Numbered from the stretch's first letter, positions 53,501 through 62,188 are shown. The stretch is 64,000 bases of DNA from Cyclobacterium roseum (GCF_010119225.1 NZ_WNKF01000008.1:176825-240824), one strand, 5' to 3'. The notes: generated by a model from the letters alone, not told the origin. Numbers and translations: made by a program.

Positions 53501-54064
53501 TGGATGGCGGCCGCTGTCCAAAATGCGGGGGCACCGGAAATGGCCTATACTTCATTTGAAACGGCTGATAAAGGAGGATGGACTTTCACCGGTGAACCCT
53601 ATACAAGCAAAGGTGCCAAAACCGGAGTAAACCTGTACCATCTGGGAAGGGGAGCCATTAGCAAAACGGAGATACCGGCAAGTCCAGATCATGTATTTCT
53701 ACTTTCCTTTTGGGCAAAAAAAGCGAGTAGCCGGACTTCAGCGAACTGGAGCTTTATGGGGGAAACCGTACTGCTGACCGATGAATGGCAATTGATTCAA
53801 AGAGAAGTGACCCGCGACAAGCTTACCCTTTCCGGGCAGGGTGTTTTGATCGACGAACTACGACTTCACCCCAAGGATGCCTTTATGGAAACCTATACCC
53901 ATGAACCCCTGATCGGCATCAGCAGCAAAACAGATCAAAGGCACCAAACCCACTATTATGAATACGATGCTATGGGCAGGCTGGAGTCCATCCGAAACAT
54001 GGATAGGGATATTCTGGAACACTACGCATATACCTACCAAACCCAAAACCAGGCGATGCCATGA
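50576..54064 (+). CDS. RHS-locus large secreted partner protein with YD repeat
   Basis: The 1162-residue product has a signal-like N-terminus (MKTIYKRNPHGWLWVAIYLQ). It continues with beta-rich sequence opening KFADTRISHYSGLPDITIPL and VEERAGWAGLGWALIAGGSI, the form that starts Bacteroidota RHS/SpvB-like shell proteins, and ends with YD-type repeats (HYYEYDAMGRLESIRNMDRD). No toxin tail is present. It overlaps the next RHS gene by four bases (ATGA), so it is probably translated together with it as a structural or delivery partner. Confidence 0.75.
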   Translation: MKTIYKRNPHGWLWVAIYLQMNLMPAITLGQEMAFRAQVTPPSPEVSALAKFADTRISHYSGLPDITIPLYTIAEQDLEIPVLLRYHAGGIRVEERAGWAGLGWALIAGGSISRTMKGLPDEHNQSSSGYIQHDVVPDKLSTSQLADYYNRTQSAVIDFEQDIFHFAFANFSGKFVLDKNGEVAFLNASNLKIQFDQVNRNIVRWKVWDGSGNQYIFEDPERTITEAISEGKSALFRSIYHSAWHLSKIITYSGREITFLYENYTESYYSRSTQSASYFLSGSSGRGVCGTNRMTNGFSEMTIRGKQLQAIQFGLGKVLIESKDDRQDATSKRLSGIKVFNNRDRLIKSFTFDHDYYQSTLSNGHIQLPDFIARATPRKRLRLSKVTENTTKQELEYFLEYNGNTLPHLFSNAQDHWGFYNGEDNRSLIPQYMKFRQANANRLVVPEKAAMGCLKKISYPTGGTITYEMESNTAVVRSDDYYNYFSPVVLEKDQPLYSASVNSKRPKAYFQVEPQESTEDTHKLIQYTVHLSNLKDCDARGKDCRGSLDVYLYSPADRSFVSLLSNTIKKGSITGDIWLKAGIQYQLHVEGPASVTAGVTATVSGRKNPPKQEDTGQIEVPTGGLRVQSITKDFGHQTETIQYRYEQAEENISSGSLATFPKYDFIHFNTVTQKVPGRNDISVDHCLKFELRSYSQLPLSSGADFFGYANIKEIRENAEGEILRTDYQYLSPKHFPDQSRYVAPFGIVRSAEAKRGVPAGVIYFVQTKEGFQKSRELIYTYRASERASHENVVFSCMGYGPGGCQDIRYLKYFNTTVWNPRIEIKEIRFDIQTGAGFEKTSTTSYDENYLLPIKQTHSLSQNTSLEEYYYYPFNLPSALNASGDRSVLASLMDANRITPSLAQVKKMAGQQVEQQQVQMKRYHGKILLAGLFKKHADHPAYQDLHILSYDSFGNILEQKPRTGPRQSFLWFEEGRWMAAAVQNAGAPEMAYTSFETADKGGWTFTGEPYTSKGAKTGVNLYHLGRGAISKTEIPASPDHVFLLSFWAKKASSRTSANWSFMGETVLLTDEWQLIQREVTRDKLTLSGQGVLIDELRLHPKDAFMETYTHEPLIGISSKTDQRHQTHYYEYDAMGRLESIRNMDRDILEHYAYTYQTQNQAMP

Positions 54065-57000
54065 AAACCAAACGGATATACCTTGCCATTCTGATTCTGT
54101 TTTCCTGGACGGGCAGGCCGGCTCTTGCCCAGGAAAACAGCATCCGTACGTTCCGCCCGGAAGTGCCGCTGAAAGCAACATCCTCATTACAAGCTTCTCC
54201 CTCAGTTAACATATCAACGGTATACCTGGACGGGCTGGGCAGAGAACAACAGATCGTCAGCCAGGGGGCCGCTCCAGGTGGTGGGGACATTGTCAAGCCC
54301 CTGCATTACGATTCCTTCGGCAGACCTGACCGGGAATACCTTCCCTATGTTCCGATAGCCAACAAGGTCCCCGGTGCATTCCGGCCCGATTTTGAGGCGG
54401 AACATGCCTCCTATTACCGGCAGAAGTACGCTGATTCCTATGGCTATCAGGAAATCGTATATCAATCGTCGGATCTTTTATCACCGCAGACCATTTCCCC
54501 ACCCGGAAAAGCCTGGAGACCGGGGTCTGGCCGAGAGACAACATTTCACGAACGGCCCAACTTAGCCCAAGAGCAGGTCCGTAGCTGGACGGTGAATGGC
54601 GATGGCCTGCCGCTGACCAAAGAAAGCTATGCAGCCGGGGAACTATGGGTCAGCATGATTACCGATGGAGAAGGAATCCGCAGCCTGATCTACACGGACA
54701 AGCTGGGCAGGGAAATCCTGAAAAAGACACAGGCAAGGCCAAACCCTTCAGAAGCCCATGCAGGATGGCACTGCACCTACTACATTTATGACAAGCTGGG
54801 CGATTTGCGGGTGGTACTCCCTCCCAAAGCGGTGGAAATCCTGTCCGAAAACTGGCAGCGTTCCCGGGATATGGAACTGGCCGAAGGTTTGTATTTCCTA
54901 TACCGCTTTGATGGCAGAAAACGGCTGATCGAAAAGAAGGTCCCTGGGAAAGCAAAGGAACAATTCCTTTACGATGATCGGGACCGGCTTGTTGGCAGCA
55001 GAGACGGCAAGCTGAAGTTGGCTGGCCAATGGCAGTACACGAAATACGATGCCCACAGCAGACCGGTGCAGACAGGCATTAGCAGTGATAATAGGAATAG
55101 GGAAATCCTGCAAAATGACCTGGACCCGGAAACCCCCCGCTACCTGCCCGCCAAGCCTGAAATAGTACTGGTAACCCACGGAAAGACTTTTCCCGCTGGC
55201 GCCCCTAACTGGCAGCACCGATACCAGGCTTTGCGGACCATCGCACCGAAATTGAATTTTAAGTTTGAGCCAATAGGTACGTTTGTGCCAAAAGGGATCC
55301 CGAATTTTCCCGTAAAAACCGGTACATCATCGGAGAAAGCCCTTGCACCCGAACCGTTTCCCCGGGAAGAAGGAGCGATTCTTAGCCTGACCTATTATGA
55401 CGACTACCGCAACAGTAAAAGGGACTTTCAGGAAAAAGGAGTCGGCATCAGCTCCCTTCCCGCTTCCGGACTGTCTACAGGGAAATTGGTGAAAAATATG
55501 GCCTCTGACCAATTAATGGAAAGCGTTGTGCATTACGATGACATGGGCCGGGCGGTACTTACTGTATCGGAAAACCACCTGGGCGGGAACATCGAGCATT
55601 CAATCCAATATGACTTCAGGAGCAGGCCCCTGGAGACGCAAACCCAAATTCAGGGCAGCGTGGCCCTCCGCTATACCGATAGGTACCAGTACAGTCCGGA
55701 AGGCTACCTCAGTGCCATCTACCGGCGCATGGGGGAGGAGCCGGAAACCCTGCTGGCCTCCTATGCCTACGGGTTGACCGGACAAATGGAAGAAAAGCAC
55801 CTCGGTGGCCTGGCAACTTACCAATATGAACGACATATCCGGGGCTGGACCAATGCCATCAGGCCCAAGAGTGCGGACCCCAGTTTGTTTTTCATGACCC
55901 TAACCCATGAAACCGGTTCACAGCCCTTGTTCAACGGCAATATCTCTGAAATGGCGTGGCGCGGTAGGGACCAACAACACAGGACCTATCGATTTGACTA
56001 TGATCCTGCGGGGCGGCTGACAGCAGCTTCCTATTCCGTTCCAGGAAAAAATACCGAAAAGGACCGATACAGCCTTAGGGGCATGCGCTATGACACCAAT
56101 GGGAATCTCCTTAGCTTTACCCGGCACAACAGACAGGGCAAGGACAGCTACGGAGAAGTAGACCGGCTGAGTTATCGCTATGCACCTTACAGCAATCTGC
56201 TGGAAAGCATTAGCGATGCGGTACCCGACGCAGGTTTTTCAGCAAGGGATTTTAGCGCCACTCCTGCCAGGGGAAATTACCAATACGACGCCAATGGCAA
56301 CCTGACGGCCAATCCTTACAAGGGTATCCGCAGTATTCGGTACAACCACCTGGATCTTCCCGAAGAGATGGTATTTGACTCAGGCGAAAAAATGCTGTTT
56401 GCCTATTCCGCCGAAGGGCAATTGCTATACAGAAAGCTGGAAAAAAATAGCAAAATGATAGAGCGAACCGATAAGCTGGGCGAACTGCTGCTGGCCGACG
56501 GCAAACCCCGACAGTTGCTGCACCCGGAGGGAACGGCTGTTTGGGAAAAAGGAAAGTGGGTTCCCGAGTTTTTTATCAGGGACCATCTGGGGAATGTCCG
56601 GCAGGTGCTCAGAAAACCAGTTAGCTCCACCGTTCTGGCCAGCATGGAACCCGGGAATAGTAAAGAAGAAAACAAGCATTTCGAAGGAGTAGACCAAACC
56701 CGGCAGGCCGGGGTGGAACACAATAGCACGCCGGGAGGCAGCCATTCCGCCTGGCTGAACGCGGTCCGGGGGAGGATGCTCGGGCCTGCCAGAAGGCAAA
56801 AGGTAGCGATCGGGGAGCAGGTTAGACTCTCGGTCCGGGGAAAATACCGGGATGGCCGCGGGTTGTCGGTAAAACCGGAAACCTTTATCGCCAGCGGAGC
56901 GAAAAACCGCCTGCTGGACAACCTAACCGAATTCGGAAATGCGCCGGCGGCAGCCGGTAATCCGGTGCTGTGGCTTTCGCTGGCAGATTTGCTGATCAAA

Positions 57001-58185
57001 GAGCTACAGACCAAACCGGTGCCCGAGGCGTATTTGTTGTACGTTCTATACGACAGCGAGGGAAAACTTTACCGCCAGGAAAAAAGGGCCTTGACAAAAA
57101 AAGCAGCCGGAAAACACGAATTTTTGGAGACAAATTTTTATATTGAGAAGGACGGCTATTTGGAAGCCTTTTTGGTAAACGAGACCGAGACAGATGTTTG
57201 GTTTGACGACTTCCGGGTAACGACCCTGAGTCCCCTGGTGGTGCAGGAAGACCATTACGATCCCTGGGGGCTGGAGCTCAGTGGGCTGGAATACCGGGAG
57301 GAAGATCGGGAGGAGAGTAAGTACGGATTTAATGGCAAAGAATTAATCTCCGATGCCGGGCTTGATCTGTATGATTTTGGTACCAGGCTTTATGATCCAA
57401 TTGTTGGACGATGGAACACTGTAGACCCCCTATCCGATCACCAAAAGCAATTGGACAAATCTCCATATGCTGCCATGTGGAACAATCCGATCAGGTACAA
57501 TGATCCTGATGGGAGGTGTCCTGAATGTGAGGAAAATGTGAATAATCCGATCGATGGGCAGGTTTATGAATCACTCGGAGGTGCTGAATATACTTTTGAG
57601 AATGGGGAATGGACACGAGATGGTGGAATGCTTGACGGCGTTAATGTTGAGGCCTCAAGGTTAGAAAATAATGGTGCCGATCTCAGTCGTGTAAACCTTG
57701 CATTGACTATCAGCGGGGGGCTATACGGAGGACTGGAGGGACTTGCAACAAGCCAAGGTTTCTGGCTTGGCCAAAACGAAAAGTATTATTCGGCCCGATG
57801 GGGAGGAAACCAATATACAGGAAGCAGGGCTGGAGCATTTCGAGCGGCAAAGGCTTATGGATTAGCCGGTAAAGCCACATTGATTGGATCCGCAGGAATT
57901 GGTTTTTATTTAACATTAAACGGATACCAGCTTGACGGCGACAAATTTGGTTATAATGCGCAAAAGGCAGCTGCGGGCAGTGCAGGGAGTATTTTGGGAG
58001 GAGTGGCCGGAGCTAAAGCGGGATTATTGATTGGAGGAGCAGCCGGTTCTTTTTTTGGAGGGATTGGAGCAATTCCAGGTGCCATATTAGGAGGGGTTAT
58101 AGGTAGTTTTGGTTTAGGCTTGGGAGGAAGTTATTTCGGTGAATTTGTTGGGGAGACTGCAATTGATCAACTTCATAACCCATAG
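54061..58185 (+). CDS. DUF6443-domain RHS polymorphic toxin with glycine-rich C-terminal tail
   Basis: The 1374-residue product has a signal peptide (to ALAQE). DUF6443 begins near residue 50 (TVYLDGLGREQQIVSQGAAP). YD repeats run through the body, and the RHS core lies around residues 1060-1150 (GLDLYDFGTRLYDPIVGRWN, TVDPL to NDPDGRC). The last ~220 residues are variable: a GGLYGGLEGLATSQG motif, then a glycine-zipper-like hydrophobic stretch (GAKAGLLIGGAAGSFFGGIG). This composition suggests a membrane-inserting or pore-forming effector, though no enzyme motif is seen. A 3-TM protein encoded 18 bases on is the candidate immunity protein. The effector assignment is inference. Confidence 0.75.
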   Translation: MKTKRIYLAILILFSWTGRPALAQENSIRTFRPEVPLKATSSLQASPSVNISTVYLDGLGREQQIVSQGAAPGGGDIVKPLHYDSFGRPDREYLPYVPIANKVPGAFRPDFEAEHASYYRQKYADSYGYQEIVYQSSDLLSPQTISPPGKAWRPGSGRETTFHERPNLAQEQVRSWTVNGDGLPLTKESYAAGELWVSMITDGEGIRSLIYTDKLGREILKKTQARPNPSEAHAGWHCTYYIYDKLGDLRVVLPPKAVEILSENWQRSRDMELAEGLYFLYRFDGRKRLIEKKVPGKAKEQFLYDDRDRLVGSRDGKLKLAGQWQYTKYDAHSRPVQTGISSDNRNREILQNDLDPETPRYLPAKPEIVLVTHGKTFPAGAPNWQHRYQALRTIAPKLNFKFEPIGTFVPKGIPNFPVKTGTSSEKALAPEPFPREEGAILSLTYYDDYRNSKRDFQEKGVGISSLPASGLSTGKLVKNMASDQLMESVVHYDDMGRAVLTVSENHLGGNIEHSIQYDFRSRPLETQTQIQGSVALRYTDRYQYSPEGYLSAIYRRMGEEPETLLASYAYGLTGQMEEKHLGGLATYQYERHIRGWTNAIRPKSADPSLFFMTLTHETGSQPLFNGNISEMAWRGRDQQHRTYRFDYDPAGRLTAASYSVPGKNTEKDRYSLRGMRYDTNGNLLSFTRHNRQGKDSYGEVDRLSYRYAPYSNLLESISDAVPDAGFSARDFSATPARGNYQYDANGNLTANPYKGIRSIRYNHLDLPEEMVFDSGEKMLFAYSAEGQLLYRKLEKNSKMIERTDKLGELLLADGKPRQLLHPEGTAVWEKGKWVPEFFIRDHLGNVRQVLRKPVSSTVLASMEPGNSKEENKHFEGVDQTRQAGVEHNSTPGGSHSAWLNAVRGRMLGPARRQKVAIGEQVRLSVRGKYRDGRGLSVKPETFIASGAKNRLLDNLTEFGNAPAAAGNPVLWLSLADLLIKELQTKPVPEAYLLYVLYDSEGKLYRQEKRALTKKAAGKHEFLETNFYIEKDGYLEAFLVNETETDVWFDDFRVTTLSPLVVQEDHYDPWGLELSGLEYREEDREESKYGFNGKELISDAGLDLYDFGTRLYDPIVGRWNTVDPLSDHQKQLDKSPYAAMWNNPIRYNDPDGRCPECEENVNNPIDGQVYESLGGAEYTFENGEWTRDGGMLDGVNVEASRLENNGADLSRVNLALTISGGLYGGLEGLATSQGFWLGQNEKYYSARWGGNQYTGSRAGAFRAAKAYGLAGKATLIGSAGIGFYLTLNGYQLDGDKFGYNAQKAAAGSAGSILGGVAGAKAGLLIGGAAGSFFGGIGAIPGAILGGVIGSFGLGLGGSYFGEFVGETAIDQLHNP

Positions 58186-58202
58186 CATTAATAATATTTA
58201 TT

Positions 58203-58718
58203 ATGGAAAAAATTGAACTTTGGTTAAATATTGTACATTACTGCATCTATAAATTAGATTATAGACTTCACTTGCTGTCCAATAAGATAAACCCTTTTAT
58301 ACTATTAGGGAAAATACCGGCCGTGGAAAAAAATTTTAAAGATCAAGGTTCAAGCTTAAAGGAATTTGGAAATAAGTTCTGGACAGATAGGCGGTATGGT
58401 TTTGGGATAATGATATCTGGAGCGACATTAACTATGTTAATCTTTTTTATGATTTGGGTAATATTTCTAGTTGTGAATAGGTTGCTAAGTTACCCCTTTA
58501 AATTTACCTGGCACCCGTTTGTATTCTGCCTTATTTTGGCCTACTCTATTTGCCATTTATTTGTTTTCCAAAATGAAAAATACATTAAATACTTCAAAAA
58601 GTTTGATAAGCGATCAAAACAGGAAAAGCGAAAATATGGGTTTTTATCCCTGGCCTTTGTGGCTGGAACGATTGTCCTAGTTTTTTTGAGTTTCCGTATT
58701 TTACCTCCGCTTCCTTGA
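58203..58718 (+). CDS. Multi-TM protein, putative immunity protein of the RHS toxin
   Basis: The 171-residue product has an N-terminal amphipathic region and three TM segments (for example GIMISGATLTMLIFFMIWVI and AFVAGTIVLVFLSF) with Lys-rich loops. It starts 17 bases after the RHS stop, and membrane immunity matches the membrane-active look of the tail. No family is recognised. Base composition is lower in GC than the RHS body, as often seen for exchangeable toxin/immunity ends. Confidence 0.5.
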   Translation: MEKIELWLNIVHYCIYKLDYRLHLLSNKINPFILLGKIPAVEKNFKDQGSSLKEFGNKFWTDRRYGFGIMISGATLTMLIFFMIWVIFLVVNRLLSYPFKFTWHPFVFCLILAYSICHLFVFQNEKYIKYFKKFDKRSKQEKRKYGFLSLAFVAGTIVLVFLSFRILPPLP

Positions 58719-58771
58719 TTGGAAAGTGCTAAAATGGAAAAATATTTATTTTATACCCGGACTCGGAAGCG

Positions 58772-59158
58772 TCGGTGGCTCCCTATGAAGGGGGGAGGAG
58801 ATTCCCGAGTTTGAAAAAGAAAGAAGGTAACTGAATCGCTAACGAACCGGATGCAGCTGGAATCCCAGCTACAGCTTATGCGTCAGAGTCGTAACCCCGT
58901 TTACCGCAACCTGGGGCAAACGGCTTACCGTGAAGGATTGCAGGCAGCCAGGGACTTGTACCAGCGGGGACGGAAGTTACATTTCAGCGAATCGGAAGCA
59001 CTGGCATCAAGGAAAAGCCGGTATTTGGACGGAATCGGCAAAATGGTTACCCATGGTATTAGCGGCAGCATGGTAGCAGCAGCCGCTTCACCGGCTTTGG
59101 TTAGGGGAATGGTCGAGGGATTGGGTGCCCGGGTCGTTCAACGGATGGGGATGGAAGC
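58772..59158 (+). repeat. Displaced RHS cassette repeat, copy 1 (conserved 5' part)
   Basis: From the scarred end of an old immunity gene (CTCCCTATGAAGG, TTGAAAAAGAAAGAAGG) through AACCCCGTTTACCGCAACCT to CGGATGGGGATGGAAGC, the sequence repeats at 59820-60206 with about 1,048-base spacing. It encodes the common N-terminal part of the cassettes. Confidence 0.75.
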
Positions 59159-59513
59159 AAGCCAACAAATGGTTTTCAGTTACCTGGGTAATGGCAACTT
59201 ATCTAAGGTTGACCTTTTTGACATAGCAGCAGCTGGAGTGTTTAGAAAAAGTGCCTTTCTTTTTCAAGGCTTTGGCGATTTTACTACAAAAGCCGGGTTT
59301 CAGGATGCTTTGGGATTAGCAAATGAGATCGGAATCGGGGGTCCAAAATCGACTACAGCAAGTTTGGTTGATCTCGGAGTAGGCGGCTTCAATTGGAAAT
59401 GGGAAAACACCTTAGATAATTCTGATATTGATAAGGTTGTCATTAATACCATTTCCAATTTTAATAATACAATAACATTGGGGGTTGGTGAAATAATAAA
59501 AACAAGGGAATAG
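58851..59513 (+). CDS. Orphan RHS C-terminal toxin tip, cassette 1
   Basis: The product is 220 residues from the ATG at 58851. The first 110 residues (REGLQAARDLYQRGRKLHFS, DGIGKMVTHGISGSMVAAAA) are shared with cassette 2. The variable remainder (VDLFDIAAAGVFRKSAFLF, VGGFNWKWENTLDNSDIDK) ends in a hydrophobic-polar tail (NNTITLGVGEIIK). This is like the tails of other Bacteroidota RHS proteins, but there is no RHS core in front. It is most likely a displaced toxin tip that can recombine into an RHS gene. Its TAG is followed directly by the ATG of the next gene. Confidence 0.6.
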   Translation: MQLESQLQLMRQSRNPVYRNLGQTAYREGLQAARDLYQRGRKLHFSESEALASRKSRYLDGIGKMVTHGISGSMVAAAASPALVRGMVEGLGARVVQRMGMEASQQMVFSYLGNGNLSKVDLFDIAAAGVFRKSAFLFQGFGDFTTKAGFQDALGLANEIGIGGPKSTTASLVDLGVGGFNWKWENTLDNSDIDKVVINTISNFNNTITLGVGEIIKTRE

Positions 59514-59885
59514 ATGTTAAAAATCACACTGAAAATTGTTGCTTTTATTTTCATTTGGATAATTATCGCATTTTTCTATCAGAAGAATTACGATTCTTTG
59601 GAGAAAAAGTATGCTGTTGGGTGGGTAGTAGGAAAGGAAATTGGTTTACGGCAAGGGTTTTATGTCAATTTTAATTTTGAATTTCAAGGAGAGAAATTAA
59701 CAAACACTAGTTCTCAAGAAAATTATTCGGTTAGTAAAGGCGAGTTTTATTTGGTGGAGATTCCTGTAAAAAAAGTCAACAAGGCTAAAATGTTACTTGA
59801 CTATCCCGTTCCCGACACGCTAAAAGCCCCTTACGAAGGTTGGGATGAAATACCGGCGTTTTTGAAAAAGAGGGAAGGTACCTGA
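59514..59885 (+). CDS. Putative immunity protein for cassette 1
   Basis: The 123-residue product has one N-terminal TM (KIVAFIFIWIIIAFFYQ) followed by a beta-rich periplasmic part (GFYVNFNFEFQGEKL, YPVPDTLKAPYEGWDEIPAF). The ATG abuts the toxin-tip TAG. The last 30 residues are nearly identical to the protein at 60546-60935, while the middle differs, as expected for an immunity gene that matches its own toxin. No family known to me. Confidence 0.6.
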   Translation: MLKITLKIVAFIFIWIIIAFFYQKNYDSLEKKYAVGWVVGKEIGLRQGFYVNFNFEFQGEKLTNTSSQENYSVSKGEFYLVEIPVKKVNKAKMLLDYPVPDTLKAPYEGWDEIPAFLKKREGT

Positions 59886-60206
59886 ATCGTACATAAATCG
59901 GATAAAGCTGTAATCCCAACTGAGGCTCCTGTAGAGTCGAAACCCCGTTTACCGCAACCTGGGGCAAACGGCCTACCGGGAAGGGCTGCAGGCGGCCAGG
60001 GACTTGTACCAGCGGGGGCGGAAGTTACATTTCAGCGAATCGGAAGCACTGGCATCAAGGAACAGCCGGTATTTGGATGGAATCGGCAAAATGGTTACCT
60101 ATGGTATTAGCGGCAGCATGGTAGCAGCAGCTGCTTCACCGGCTTTGGTTAGGGGAATGGTCGAGGGATTGGGTGCCCGGGTCGTTCAACGGATGGGGAT
60201 TGAAGC
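59820..60206 (+). repeat. Displaced RHS cassette repeat, copy 2
   Basis: This is the second copy of the 58772-59158 unit. It contains the intact 3' end of the first immunity gene (AAGCCCCTTACGAAGG), then the shared toxin-tip N-terminus. Compared with copy 1 there is a TAG at 59932-59934 upstream of the shared frame. A third partial 3' end repeat lies at about 60846-60932. Confidence 0.75.
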
Positions 60207-60543
60207 GGGGTTGCAGATGGGGATGAGTTTACTGTTTAGCGGAAATCTTAAAAGCGTTGATATAGCAGATATCGGATTAGCTGGTTTATTTGGCAAATCT
60301 GCCTTTTTTTCGCAGGCTATTGTTGATATTAATTTAAAAGATGGGTTTAGCTCTTCAATTGGAATTGGAAATCAAAAACGGATTTCAGAAACGGCACTTG
60401 ATTTAGGTGTGGGTGGGTTTAATTTTGGTCACAATAGACTTCTAAATAGTTCTGAAATAGATAGAGATGTAGTTTCGATCATTTCAAATATCAATAGTAC
60501 AGCCAGAATTATAACTGGAAAAGTTTCAACAAACGAATATTAA
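60004..60543 (+). CDS. Orphan RHS C-terminal toxin tip, cassette 2
   Basis: The frame is open from 59935 (after TAG) to 60543. An ATG-less TTG at 60004 is the first start candidate, so an own start may be missing. The shared N-terminal part reads YQRGRKLHFSESEALASRNS, the variable part VDIADIGLAGLFGKSAFF, then VGGFNFGHNRLLNSSEIDRD. The tail INSTARIITGKVST differs from cassette 1. The absence of an ATG suggests it is a silent donor for recombination rather than an expressed gene. The immunity gene starts 2 bases after its stop. Confidence 0.55.
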   Translation: MYQRGRKLHFSESEALASRNSRYLDGIGKMVTYGISGSMVAAAASPALVRGMVEGLGARVVQRMGIEAGLQMGMSLLFSGNLKSVDIADIGLAGLFGKSAFFSQAIVDINLKDGFSSSIGIGNQKRISETALDLGVGGFNFGHNRLLNSSEIDRDVVSIISNINSTARIITGKVSTNEY

Positions 60544-60545
60544 CG

Positions 60546-60935
60546 ATGAACAAGAAACTGACGATCACTATTTCGAAAATCATATTGGTACTATTGGCTG
60601 TGTATTTTGGGAATATGATTTTTGAAAACTACTATTCAAGCCTTGAGGAAAATTATACCATTGGGGTATTGGGGGAAAAATATAGACTTCCTAACCAAGG
60701 AAGTAGGATTAATTTTCATTTCTACTATTGGGGTGAAAAATTCCAATCCGATAACTTTCTTGGAACAAATGAGATTTCCAAAGATCAATTAACCTACCTT
60801 ATCGAAGTCCCAATAAAGGACATAAAAAAAAGCCGAATTCTCTGGGACTATCCTGTCCCGGATACTTTAAAAGCCCCTTACGAAGGCTGGGAGGAAATAC
60901 CCGCGTTTTTGAAAAAGAGGGAGGTAGGAAATTGA
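60546..60935 (+). CDS. Putative immunity protein for cassette 2
   Basis: The 129-residue product has one TM (ISKIILVLLAVYFGNMIF) followed by a periplasmic domain (NFHFYYWGEKF) and the conserved end WDYPVPDTLKAPYEGWEEIP and AFLKKREVGN, matching the cassette 1 protein. The middle differs from that protein. It lies directly behind its toxin tip. It can be expressed even if the toxin frame is silent, which would protect against neighbours. Confidence 0.6.
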   Translation: MNKKLTITISKIILVLLAVYFGNMIFENYYSSLEENYTIGVLGEKYRLPNQGSRINFHFYYWGEKFQSDNFLGTNEISKDQLTYLIEVPIKDIKKSRILWDYPVPDTLKAPYEGWEEIPAFLKKREVGN

Positions 60936-61209
60936 AATGCAATCTGTCCGATTGGCGAGGCAATTTTTCCTACGTCGACTTGGTTGATCGTTGGTATTCG
61001 GCAGCTACGCATTTGCTGGGTTGCAGTTGGCGACCGTGCACAGGAGGAGCCTGGGCTTTTTAGGATTTCGGAATTTATCCGGGCCTACCCGGGGACGTTG
61101 CATTTTGATAAAGCCGTGCAGCCAGGGTTTCTGCTTGATTAATTGATTTTTTTGGGAAACTTGGGACCCGTGAAACAGGGTCCCAGGTGTCCCAATATGT
61201 CCCAAAAAC

Positions 61210-61788
61210 CTATTTGCCTTTCTTCCGCTGTTCAATCCTGGCTCGGGTCATTCGTTCTCTGAGCCCTCCGTTGTTGACAAAAGCAATTTCCAATTGCTTA
61301 ATTTGTTGTTTTAAGAGATAGGTGCAGATTTTAATTAGCGTAATCATGGCATTCGCACAAATCTCCGGATCTTCGTGCTCGATGGCTTTTTTGAATGTGT
61401 CATACGTTGGCGTCGGAGTGCTTTTATTTAATTCGCGCATGCGGTAAACAAGGCGATGATTCTTATCCCAAATCGGAAGCGATCTGCTTCTCAAAAAATC
61501 CTCATAGTCAATTTGAAGCTCTTCTAAACTCGCCCGGGCTACATTTGTAAGCTTAATTTCCATTTCTTTGGATGTAGCAGAAGCCATACTGCCTTCGGCA
61601 ATGTTCTGCTTACCACTCCGGGCCGCTTGCACCATTTGACCTACTGTGCGGTCATACTTATGGAAGTACCGATTGGTAAAATAAACCGTCCCGTCATAAA
61701 TGATTTCTGCCTTCTGATAGCTAAACAGCTTACGATAACCGCCGTGTGGAGGTATAAAACCTTCCGTATTTTTTTTATCGTCGCTCAT
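61210..61788 (-). CDS. Four-helix-bundle protein of the S23/suffix-domain type
   Basis: The product is 192 residues from the ATG at 61788; the next start at 61800 adds four residues. GYRKLFSYQKAEIIYDGTVY, TVGQMVQAARSGKQNIAEGS and ATSKEMEIKLTNVARASLEE match the four-helix-bundle suffix domain. AEGSMASATSKEMEIKLTN is the S23-like region. These proteins are usually found in isolation or as 23S rRNA-insert proteins; the role is unknown. There is no rRNA in the window. The Lys-rich tail (RARIEQRKKGK) is normal. Confidence 0.75.
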   Translation of the reverse strand: MSDDKKNTEGFIPPHGGYRKLFSYQKAEIIYDGTVYFTNRYFHKYDRTVGQMVQAARSGKQNIAEGSMASATSKEMEIKLTNVARASLEELQIDYEDFLRSRSLPIWDKNHRLVYRMRELNKSTPTPTYDTFKKAIEHEDPEICANAMITLIKICTYLLKQQIKQLEIAFVNNGGLRERMTRARIEQRKKGK

Positions 61789-61897
61789 CGGTACGTCCAT
61801 GATTTCAAAAAATAACTTGCTTACATCTTCTCAATATTGTAATTACCATAACTCCATTTCTTCGCTATAACAATCGGGAAGAAGTCACCCGCGAAAT

Positions 61898-62188
61898 TTA
61901 TTGAACATGCCCCAAGTCCCGACCGATCGTATAACGCTTCCAGTCCTTATCCATTTCCTCTAAATCCAGAAAAGGGGGTAAAAACTGTCCGTCATTCTGG
62001 GCATATTCCATCACCTTTTCCACAAAGGGCAGCGTACCGTCTCCCATTTTGGGTAAGGTCTGCCGCTCGGAAGGTGAAAGCGCCACCAGGTAGGGGCTTA
62101 GAATGGTTTTGATGGTGTTTACTGCATCCCTGGCAGTTTGCAGCTCTGCTTCCGGGATCTGAATGGAGATTGAGTTTTTTGTACTCAT
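61898..62188 (-). CDS. Conserved Bacteroidota hypothetical protein, 96 aa
   Basis: It opens MSTKNSISIQIPEAELQTAR, with ALSPSERQTLPKMGDGTLPF and VEKVMEYAQNDGQF in the middle and RDLGHVQ at the end. I recognise the pattern ISIxIPEAEL and LSPxERxxLPKMGDxTxPFVEK as a recurrent small cytosolic family in this phylum, but no function is known. It stands alone with long intergenic DNA on its 5' side. Confidence 0.6.
   Translation of the reverse strand: MSTKNSISIQIPEAELQTARDAVNTIKTILSPYLVALSPSERQTLPKMGDGTLPFVEKVMEYAQNDGQFLPPFLDLEEMDKDWKRYTIGRDLGHVQ

Noticed and set aside
61005..61235. 76-codon ORF between the RHS cassettes and the four-helix protein
   Set aside because: It overlaps the start of the opposite-strand context without family features; a plus-strand stretch (FRISEFIRAYPGTLHFDKAV) in the same DNA looks more protein-like but is too short to assign.
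61210..61788. Intervening-sequence protein in a 23S rRNA gene
   Set aside because: The four-helix-bundle family includes 23S insert proteins, but no rRNA sequence is recognised on either side.
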